In this document: positions 52,390-59,093 of the stretch, piece after piece
Layout: each line of letters opens with the position of its first letter
Numbering within the stretch: position 1 is the stretch's first letter
DNA from: UBA1952 sp965246765
Lineage (GTDB): Bacteria > Bacteroidota > Bacteroidia > Chitinophagales > Chitinophagaceae
NCBI GenBank assembly: GCA_965246765.1
Contig: CBDFFJ010000008.1
Coordinates: forward strand, 186,001 to 250,000
DNA: 64,000 nt
Reading direction: 5' to 3'
The notes under the pieces: generated by a model
Told to the model about the DNA's origin: nothing
Databases searched by the model: none
What the model saw: only the letters and a program-made list of their open reading frames with translations
Translations under genes and position numbers: made by a program

Positions 52390-52425
52390 GTTGGTATCAT
52401 GAAAAGCTCATCGGGAGATACCAAC
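52390..52425 (+). promoter_or_regulatory. Hairpin masking the integrase ribosome-binding site
   Basis: GTTGGTATC (52390-52398) and GATACCAAC (52417-52425) are perfect 9-bp inverted arms. The second arm includes the end of the GGGAG Shine-Dalgarno-like sequence and abuts ATG 52426. In RNA it would hide the initiation region; in DNA it could be an integrase arm-type or operator site. Confidence 0.5.
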
Positions 52426-53652
52426 ATGCATCTTAGCGCGCTTGAGGTTCGGAACGTAAAGTCACAGGTAACGCCTTACAAACTGGCTGACGGAAAAAGC
52501 CTCTATCTCTTAGTGCAACCGGGTGGCGGTAAACTGTGGCGCTTTGCCTACCGTTTCAATGGCAAACAGAAGATGCTGGCTCTTGGTGCATTTCCTGACG
52601 TTACGCTTGCCGATGCACGGGAGCGCCACCAGGCAGCCCGTAAGCAGTTGGCAGCGGGTATTGATCCAAGCGAAGTCAAAAAAGAGGCTAAACGCATTGC
52701 GCTGCTTCATGCAGACAACAGCTTTGAAACCATAGCACGTGAATGGCATGCAACCAAAAGCCATAGCCTTGAGCCGCGTTACGCCAATTTTGTACTGCGG
52801 CGACTGGAAAAAGATATGTTCCCAAAGCTAGGCACGCGCCCCATTAAGGAAATCTCTGCTCCCGAACTTCTATTGGCATTGCGCGAGATCGAAAAACGCG
52901 GTGCTTTGGAGGTTGCACACCGCGCTATGAAAGCCTGTGGGCAGGTATTCATGTACGGCATTGCAACAGGCCGCGCAGATCGGAACCCGGCTGCAGACCT
53001 ACAAGGAGCACTCAAAAAGCCGAAGAAGGAAAACTTTGCTCATTTACAGGAAAATGAATTACCAGATTTCTTGAAGCAACTGGAGAGCTATAGTGGCATG
53101 AGACAAAATCAACTCGCTGTTCAACTGCTCCTGCTAACGTTTGTACGTACGACCGAGCTGAGAGGCGCGCTTTGGTCAGAAATTGATTTTGAAAAAGCGG
53201 AATGGCGCATCGCTGCCGACCGCATGAAAATGCGTCGAGCGCATATCGTACCTCTGTGCCGACAAGCGTTGATAATCCTTAAGGAACTTAAGCTACTAAA
53301 TGGCCAATGGAAGTTTGTATTCCCCAATCCCTACAAGCCGATCAAATGCATGAGCGAAAATGGGGTGCTAAACGTCATCTATCGACTAGGGTATCGTGGT
53401 CGCACTACTGGTCATGGATTCCGCCACATGGCTTCTACAATTCTCAATGAACAGGGCTTTAATCGCGACCACATTGAACGGCAGCTTGCGCATGTAGAGA
53501 CCAACAAAATTCGGGGTGTCTACAACCACGCTGAATATCTGCCAGAGCGACGCAAAATGATGCAATGGTGGGGCGAATATCTTGATTGCATGAAGGCTGG
53601 TAGAAAGGCAAAGAGGCTTAAATCCACAACATACCTAACAGGTAGCGCCTGA
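52426..53652 (+). CDS. P4-type tyrosine recombinase (integrase)
   Basis: 408 residues from ATG 52426, chosen for its GGGAG site and because the family starts near MHLSALEVRNVK; ATG 52399 would add 9 residues. It has an N-terminal arm-binding DUF4102 domain (YKLADGKSLYLLVQPGGGKL; LGAFPDVTLADARERHQAAR), a core-binding SAM-like domain (FETIAREWHATKSHSLEPRY) and a catalytic domain. Active-site residues are Arg241 (VRTTELRGALW), His330/Arg333 (HGFRH), His356 (LAHVE) and Tyr371 (VYNHAEYLPERR). It integrates elements into tRNA genes. It sits beside a tRNA-Gln 3' fragment and before an AlpA gene, the classical P4-like module. Confidence 0.93.
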   Translation: MHLSALEVRNVKSQVTPYKLADGKSLYLLVQPGGGKLWRFAYRFNGKQKMLALGAFPDVTLADARERHQAARKQLAAGIDPSEVKKEAKRIALLHADNSFETIAREWHATKSHSLEPRYANFVLRRLEKDMFPKLGTRPIKEISAPELLLALREIEKRGALEVAHRAMKACGQVFMYGIATGRADRNPAADLQGALKKPKKENFAHLQENELPDFLKQLESYSGMRQNQLAVQLLLLTFVRTTELRGALWSEIDFEKAEWRIAADRMKMRRAHIVPLCRQALIILKELKLLNGQWKFVFPNPYKPIKCMSENGVLNVIYRLGYRGRTTGHGFRHMASTILNEQGFNRDHIERQLAHVETNKIRGVYNHAEYLPERRKMMQWWGEYLDCMKAGRKAKRLKSTTYLTGSA

Positions 53653-53787
53653 AATAGCTCCAAATGTTCTGGTGACTGTAAAACGAAATGTGTAGGACTA
53701 GGGTGCGGCACTTTCTGCTCGGAAGGGCTTACTATCTGCGCAATTTAGGCTTATGATTTCTGCACCGTTAATGACAAAGGAGGTGTA

Positions 53788-53988
53788 ATGCACAGGATTA
53801 TGAGACTACCTGCGGTAAAACAGGCCACTGGCTTAGCAAGAAGTACGATTTATCGCAAAATGGCCGAACGGAGTTTTCCAAAGCAAGTTTTCCTCAGTTC
53901 TAGGTCCGTGGGCTGGGTGGAAGAGGATATTCAGCGATGGATTCAAGAACGAATAGGATGCAGTGCCAACCTGAGTAAGGTACAATAG
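53788..53988 (+). CDS. AlpA-family regulator
   Basis: 66 residues matching AlpA: RIMRLPAVKQATGLARSTIYRKM, SFPKQVFLSSRSVGWVEEDI and QRWIQER. A GGAGG ribosome-binding site precedes the ATG. AlpA proteins act as excisionase or activator of the P4-like integrase next to which they are found. It is the expected partner of the integrase upstream. Confidence 0.93.
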   Translation: MHRIMRLPAVKQATGLARSTIYRKMAERSFPKQVFLSSRSVGWVEEDIQRWIQERIGCSANLSKVQ

Positions 53989-53991
53989 CAG

Positions 53992-54162
53992 ATGGAAAAG
54001 CAGACAGCTAAGGCCAACCGTTCAGAGGTAAAGTACTATGGCAAAAAAAGCCATCATTTGTGTTCAGAGCTCATCCAAGTTAACACAGTGAATGAAAAAG
54101 TCCCGAACTATCAAGACGAGGTGCATAAACCCTCGCCCACATATCGGGAGGAGAGCAAATGA
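53992..54162 (+). CDS. Small open frame downstream of alpA
   Basis: A 56-codon frame (MEKQTAKANRSEVKYYGKKS ... SPTYREESK) opens 3 nt after the alpA stop. It is hydrophilic with a K/E-rich composition and no motif. The tight spacing suggests co-translation with alpA, but it is too short to be sure it is real. Confidence 0.4.
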   Translation: MEKQTAKANRSEVKYYGKKSHHLCSELIQVNTVNEKVPNYQDEVHKPSPTYREESK

Positions 54163-54292
54163 CCTTGCCTTGAAAATATGTTGCAACCTAGCTGTAGAGA
54201 ACTGCCGCTTAAAAGTTTTTCAACCATAACGATGTCATTTTGAAAGTATTTTCTACATTTATTGAATAATAATTTTTCAACTGAACTTTCTA

Positions 54293-55762
54293 ATGTCAAA
54301 TTTTAAAGAACCAGAAAATTTTTTTAATAATAGCACGGTAAATGCTTTTAAAAATGATTCAAAAAATAAAATGAACGATAGTTTGTGCATTGATTACGAT
54401 GCTCGAACCTACCTGAGGGTAATGAAACTTTTTAAACAACAACCGGAGACAAGTTTTGAATATCCCAAAAAGATCCCCCTGATTATTCGAGAGCGGATGA
54501 AAGAGAATTTCCACATGAGATTCTACCTACCTAAAGAGAAAATAGCTGTTATAGGGCGTAAAATTGAACGGGTAGTTGTAATGATAAATGGTCTTAATGA
54601 GCTTGACCACTTCCATTTATATGACCTCCTGGGTGAGTTTTTTGCTAATAATGGAATGGCAGCAGTTTTATTGCCAACACCGCTTCATTTAAATCGGAGA
54701 CTAGAATATAACAAAGATGGCGAGCCGGTTTGGCCCGTTGAGTTAGCGATAAAACATCCCGAGCTGTTTTATCTAAACTATCTACAAACCTATAAGGAAT
54801 TAAACCATCTAATTGACAAAATAAAGGGTAAAAAAGTAGATGAAGATTACAGTGACGATTTTGGCTTCTACGACAATTATTTTGCAGGAGAAAATACAGA
54901 TATTGTATTATTTGGCTATTCTCTAGGTGGAGTTAAATCATTGGCTTATTTCATGTCCGATTTCAAGCCTATGGATAGTACGCGAACCCAGCAGGGAAAT
55001 GTTGATTACGAATATATTGAAAACGATTATATTAAACGAGTGATGCCTTTGCAGAAATTTTATTGCTGCATAACATTAAACTCAGGTCCAAATTTATCAG
55101 AGTCAAATATTAAAGCTATTTATCCGTTAGCCATTCACAAATGGAAAGAGCTCGTAACCAATGCCATAACAGTATTAAATAAGGATAGAAAGCGACTTAT
55201 TGAGAAAGAACATTTTGAACCCAAACTACTTGACTGCTTGCAATTTCTTTATGGTAAACACGAGTTTATGGATGATGGCGATATAATACATTGTAAGAAA
55301 AGATTGGAAGGTATTACAGAAAACTATCTTTCAATCTTAAGTGGTAAAGATCAAATCGTTGATGGATTAAGAGTCATGGAAGACATTCATATTGACACCT
55401 TGTTCAATCAGTTCATTGTGGCTAAGGCAGATCATTTTCCTGCAAGAGAAAAAAGCAAATGGCACGAGATGCTTCCAATGGTAGAACGAAGCACACTCGA
55501 TTTCATAAATTCATGCAATACGAAGCTCTATCAACGCAAAATGCTGGAAGAGAAAATCAAAACAATATTAGAAAACAATAATTTAATAGAATATGTCAAG
55601 GAGAAGTGTAAGACTGTGTTTCATAGGGATCATTTCGAATACATTACAAACAGACTAAACAATTTAGAAAAGACAATGTTTATTAAATACTATTTTCGCT
55701 CCAAGGCTTTTTACGCAACTTTCCAAGAAGTAGTTAGGAAGATTTCCAGTAAAGAGACGTGA
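54293..55762 (+). CDS. Alpha/beta-hydrolase-fold protein, unknown substrate
   Basis: 489 residues, markedly A+T-richer than the surroundings. It carries an alpha/beta-hydrolase core: IERVVVMINGLNELDHFHLY (strand and oxyanion region), a nucleophile elbow FGYSLGGVKS with Ser210, a candidate acid Asp353 in SGKDQIVDG, and catalytic-His candidate His381 in KADHFPAREK. A long insertion separates Ser and Asp, and about 110 helical residues follow (KMLEEKIKTILENNNLIEYV). There is no signal peptide. The family of standalone long hydrolases in integrase/AlpA islands is not one I can name. A 174-codon gene follows on the same strand. A defence or signalling role is possible but unproven. Confidence 0.75.
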   Translation: MSNFKEPENFFNNSTVNAFKNDSKNKMNDSLCIDYDARTYLRVMKLFKQQPETSFEYPKKIPLIIRERMKENFHMRFYLPKEKIAVIGRKIERVVVMINGLNELDHFHLYDLLGEFFANNGMAAVLLPTPLHLNRRLEYNKDGEPVWPVELAIKHPELFYLNYLQTYKELNHLIDKIKGKKVDEDYSDDFGFYDNYFAGENTDIVLFGYSLGGVKSLAYFMSDFKPMDSTRTQQGNVDYEYIENDYIKRVMPLQKFYCCITLNSGPNLSESNIKAIYPLAIHKWKELVTNAITVLNKDRKRLIEKEHFEPKLLDCLQFLYGKHEFMDDGDIIHCKKRLEGITENYLSILSGKDQIVDGLRVMEDIHIDTLFNQFIVAKADHFPAREKSKWHEMLPMVERSTLDFINSCNTKLYQRKMLEEKIKTILENNNLIEYVKEKCKTVFHRDHFEYITNRLNNLEKTMFIKYYFRSKAFYATFQEVVRKISSKET

Positions 55763-55822
55763 TTGACATTTACTTTCATTTTTTCCTCATTATTCTTGCA
55801 GCTATAAGTTAATGGAGGGTTT

Positions 55823-56347
55823 GTGTCCGGTTTGTCTATAAGGCCAAATGTTGTTAAAATGACAATAGATTTGACAACATTGGTCAATTATTCCGGTACA
55901 ATATCTGCAGTGGCAGGAAAAGAATGCTTTAATGGATTTGACGAGATGTCAGAGACGTTTGAAGAATTTCAAGAAAAAAGCGTTGGAAAAAAAATTTTAC
56001 AAGTATTCTTAAATTCCAGAATACAAGTTCCAGAACGACTATCTCAGTTTAAGCTAATATTCAATTCTGATTTTCTAAAAAAATCAAATATTGAAAAATC
56101 ACTGTTTGAGTATTTGTATCTCGATAAGCATTCAAAATTACAATCTTGGCATATGGATCAAAATGGCTTAATAGAAATTAAAATGCAGGATTGTAATCCA
56201 CTTGCCATCGTAAGTATTCTCGCCGATTCAGTAAAAAAAAATCATGTTGCCTTAGGTCGGGATGCTATTCTATTTGACTACCAATCGTTGGAAAAAATCA
56301 CCGGCATATCAGCTTTTCAAGAAAATCGAGCATTAGGTTTAAATTAG
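55823..56347 (+). CDS. Unknown protein, partner of the hydrolase gene
   Basis: 174 residues starting at GTG 55823 with GGAGGG immediately upstream; ATG 55859 is an alternative. The composition is A+T-rich like the hydrolase gene, 60 bp upstream. It shows mixed secondary structure (VKMTIDLTTLVNYSGTISAV; FEEFQEKSVGKKILQVFLNS; LAIVSILADSVKKNHVALGR) and no signal or membrane helix. I do not recognise it. Shared base composition and order suggest the two arrived together. Confidence 0.65.
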   Translation: MSGLSIRPNVVKMTIDLTTLVNYSGTISAVAGKECFNGFDEMSETFEEFQEKSVGKKILQVFLNSRIQVPERLSQFKLIFNSDFLKKSNIEKSLFEYLYLDKHSKLQSWHMDQNGLIEIKMQDCNPLAIVSILADSVKKNHVALGRDAILFDYQSLEKITGISAFQENRALGLN

Positions 56348-56515
56348 TGCGCGTATAAAGACGTGAAATCGTCTCCTTACATACTATAAGGGAAGATGTC
56401 TGTTCGTTCAAACCTTGATTACTTTTTTTCTGCCAGGCGCCGAAATAAATAAAAAATGCCCCCAACTACGAGGCATCATTCTGCCAGTTACGACTGGACT
56501 CATCTTTCTATTAAC

Positions 56516-56827
56516 TCATGCGATATACCAATCTGCGTTTATTAGATTGTCTAAATTATCAGTTGGTTTTCCATCGGCATGGCTTCGTAGATGCTTTACA
56601 CCATTCACGCTAACAACGAGAATCTCCTCTCCGTGCGTCCACGACGCCAATCGGTAATTCCACATTCGAGTGTACGCGGTGATTCCGTTTTGTTCAATAA
56701 GTGCAACCGCATTTGCTTTTGTAGTTTTTGTAGCACGCGTCCAACTGTTCTCTTCGGGTGCATGGACGGCATAATGCGTAACTACGCCATTGGCCTTCCA
56801 AATTCCTGAAATGTAATACCGAGACAT
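56516..56827 (-). CDS. DUF3892 family protein
   Basis: 103 residues matching DUF3892: an RYYISGIWKANGVVTHYAVH opening, RATKTTKANAVALIEQNG, and the end FLRS-like LRSHADGKPTDNLDNLINAD. The family is small, soluble and widespread in mobile regions with no known function. It is flanked by intergenic gaps and stands alone on the minus strand. Confidence 0.85.
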   Translation of the reverse strand: MSRYYISGIWKANGVVTHYAVHAPEENSWTRATKTTKANAVALIEQNGITAYTRMWNYRLASWTHGEEILVVSVNGVKHLRSHADGKPTDNLDNLINADWYIA

Positions 56828-56961
56828 AAATTAGATAACCTCTTTTTTTTGGTTATCTATACTTTCGGCAAAAATCATTCAGAAATTGTTATGCTGCCAA
56901 AATAGCAAGCATATAAGTCTATTAGCACTTATTTAATTATTTAGGAGTGTTCTTTTTAGCC

Positions 56962-58335
56962 TTAATAATCTTTGGCGTTGCTAGTAAAACCGGCAATTAA
57001 AATTCCCCAGAACGTCAACCCTAACAATGCTTCTAGGCAGGATAAAAGTTTCAGCAAACCGCTTGTTTGGCTAATATCGCCATATCCCAAAGTTGTGAAA
57101 GTGACCGTACTAAAATATAGTGCGTTGCTAAAGTTGTGGTGGGTCTGAAGTGATGCGCCAGGTAAATAACAATAGCCAGTAGCGAAGAGTAAAATTGTCG
57201 CAATAGAAACGTATATGACCCTACTTGGCCGCTCGCCGTATCCCCACAAAATGTTTAGAAAGCCTGAACCAGCGTATCTAAATAGAAATGCGATGCGAAT
57301 TGTGATCGTCCATATTCTATCCCCTCTCTTGTAATACTGGTTTCTATAGTTTTCTTTTACATGCAAGAACGATTTGCGCTCGTATTTCTTTTCCAAATAA
57401 TAGTGTTCGCTTGCCACCCGTTTTTTCCCAATTTGAGAATACAGCCGCTTTACATGAGCATGGAAATTTTTTGCCCTTCCAAAACCAATTGGATAATTGA
57501 TAGGGGCGCTTTTAAATGTACAGTCTAGAATATCCGTGTTGCTGATCGTTGCCGAGAAATCATATCCAGTAAACGCCCAAAAAATCAAATTTGCGTTGGT
57601 TGCATTCAGATTAACCTCACAGTTCTGGAACGACCAGTTTTGGAAGTTTCCATTGATGAGCTTCAGATTTTGATGCTTTGGATTGTACACCTCATAAAAC
57701 CGGGTCTCGTAAGCATCAACAAAAGGCAAATCGCCTTCAATACTAACGTTGACCGCAGAGGAAAACCAAAGCTTTATTCCTGCGTTGGTATTACCATGCA
57801 AAACTCGGAGGCCATCTAAGTTGACAAAATCAAGGTCTCTTTCAAGTGAGACGTTAGCTAGTTCGCAGTTCCCAAGATCTAAAAGCTCTAACTCAGATAA
57901 AAGAAATCTGCTGCGCCCTTGCCTCAAATCAATAAAAGGCTGTTGGATTTTCAGTTTATTCTTCCGCCTTATCCAGTAGAGATAGGGGACGATTTCTTTG
58001 CGCCCCATCACAAGATTTTCGTGAAAGAATGTCTCGTTGACCGCATATCTGTCTTCTGAAAGAATTTCTTTTTGTTCCGAGCCCCGATGTATGACGTTGT
58101 ATAGATAAAAGATAGGGCGGTCTCGTAAAAAGGTTGCCGGTGAATATTTGATCAATAAGTCGTCAGAGACGCTTTGCTCAATCATCCATTCATCAAACGA
58201 CAATAATTTCTTTTTCAAGAAAGAGATAATTCTTGGATAATCATTTACCCGCCTCCATTCATTGAATTCCTCCTTGCTCATCTTCCACATAGCAAGTGGA
58301 TCTACTTTTTTCGCGGGCACTTTAGACTCTTGCAT
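56962..58335 (-). CDS. Two-helix K+ channel with large cytosolic N-terminal domain (pentapeptide-like)
   Basis: 457 residues from ATG 58335, which has GGAG 6 nt upstream; an ATG 6 codons earlier is less likely. The C-terminal about 95 residues are an ion-channel unit: a helix (RVIYVSIATILLFATGYCYL), a pore with the selectivity filter TLGYGD (about 415-420), and a last helix (FWGILIAGFTS). The N-terminal about 300 residues hold irregular five-residue-like repeats (FLLSELELLDLGNCELANVS ... NGNFQNWSFQNCEVNLNATN ... FWAFTGYDFSATISNTDILD), suggestive of a pentapeptide-type beta-helix. The combination of a gate-like beta-helix and K+ pore is uncommon; a sensor-to-channel effector is conceivable. 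Confidence 0.82.
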   Translation of the reverse strand: MQESKVPAKKVDPLAMWKMSKEEFNEWRRVNDYPRIISFLKKKLLSFDEWMIEQSVSDDLLIKYSPATFLRDRPIFYLYNVIHRGSEQKEILSEDRYAVNETFFHENLVMGRKEIVPYLYWIRRKNKLKIQQPFIDLRQGRSRFLLSELELLDLGNCELANVSLERDLDFVNLDGLRVLHGNTNAGIKLWFSSAVNVSIEGDLPFVDAYETRFYEVYNPKHQNLKLINGNFQNWSFQNCEVNLNATNANLIFWAFTGYDFSATISNTDILDCTFKSAPINYPIGFGRAKNFHAHVKRLYSQIGKKRVASEHYYLEKKYERKSFLHVKENYRNQYYKRGDRIWTITIRIAFLFRYAGSGFLNILWGYGERPSRVIYVSIATILLFATGYCYLPGASLQTHHNFSNALYFSTVTFTTLGYGDISQTSGLLKLLSCLEALLGLTFWGILIAGFTSNAKDY

Positions 58336-58392
58336 ATTGGCTCCAATATACAAAGCGTCCCAGAAGCTAACTCATAAGTGCTAATAACTAGA

Positions 58393-58433
58393 TTCCCTTT
58401 CAGTCGTAGGGAACAGGCGGGCTTCCGCCCGCC
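58393..58433 (-). terminator. Two hairpins after the small gene at 58451
   Basis: GGCGGGC-TTCC-GCCCGCC (58416-58433) and TTCCCT...AGGGAA (58393-58413) form adjacent stems downstream of the minus-strand gene ending at 58451. No T-run follows the first, so termination is only likely. Confidence 0.4.
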
Positions 58434-58450
58434 CATGTGATTGATAACAG

Positions 58451-58657
58451 CTATTGCTTTGCGGATGGAACGCGAAGCGTGACACATCCATCGGTTGGCA
58501 TACTGTTCAGCTGGAGGCTAAAGCCTTTGCCGTCTTTATGCGCCCAGGCTGCTCCAATCCGTGTCCAGTAGCTTTTCTTTCCGGGGGTCTCCCGCACTTG
58601 ATACGCGATATGCGTCGGTGCCGATAAGATGGCAATTTGAGGTGTAGTCGTTTCCAT
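58451..58657 (-). CDS. Small protein typical of integrative elements
   Basis: 68 residues (METTTPQIAILSAPTHIAYQ, RETPGKKSYWTRIGAAWAHK, DGKGFSLQLNSMPTDG). A good AAGGAG site lies 7 nt upstream of ATG 58657. The central WTRIGAAWAHKDGKGFS pattern is one I associate with small genes carried by proteobacterial plasmids and integrative elements. Function unknown. It is divergent from the relaxase. Confidence 0.72.
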   Translation of the reverse strand: METTTPQIAILSAPTHIAYQVRETPGKKSYWTRIGAAWAHKDGKGFSLQLNSMPTDGCVTLRVPSAKQ

Positions 58658-59093
58658 GAGTCATCTCCTTTTTAAGGTGGCTTGATTGCCGTCCTTATGG
58701 GAGCTTTTAGAAGCTGCTCTAGGCGCGGGCGTAGCCGTACCTGTCAACCGAAACACGGAGGGTCCGCGAAGCGGAAACCGTGTTGGCAGGTTAACAGGCG
58801 CGTCGGCGGCTTCAGCTTCCCATTAAAAGGACGAAAGCAAGCTGACCGGTTCCAGGAAAGTGAACCAATGGAATGTACAGGGCCTTGCCAATGCATCCGG
58901 ATAGCGAAAGCGCTGAACCAAAGTCCGGGTTTTCCGGATAGCGATTGGGGAACACACAGTCGCGCGCTAGCACCGGTTTGCAGACAAAAAGCCGGGCTTC
59001 CAAAAACCAGATCAAACCATGTCAGGCCATATGAATGCAGAATTTTTTCATGCGAAATAGAGCGCGTAAATCTGCTAAAAATAGAGGCCCGGC
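58658..59093. other. Intergenic region upstream of the relaxase
   Basis: 436 bp without a supported gene (a 173-codon plus-strand frame over it has shadow-like composition). It contains the inverted-repeat cluster at 58740-58790, proposed as oriT, and the relaxase ribosome-binding site (AGAGG before 59094). Confidence 0.5.
58740..58790. other. Candidate origin of transfer (oriT)
   Basis: Nested inverted repeats: outer CCTG/CAGG (58740-58743, 58787-58790), AACACGG/CCGTGTT (58752-58758, 58778-58784) and an inner CCGC-GAA-GCGG (58764-58774). They lie 300 bp upstream of the MobF relaxase, in the only non-coding gap next to it. MobF relaxases nick beside an inverted repeat in this position; the exact nick site is not identifiable. 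Confidence 0.4.

Noticed and set aside
52264..52425. N-terminal extension of the integrase from the open frame upstream
   Set aside because: The extension is low-complexity relative to the family, and the family start and ribosome-binding site fit ATG 52426.
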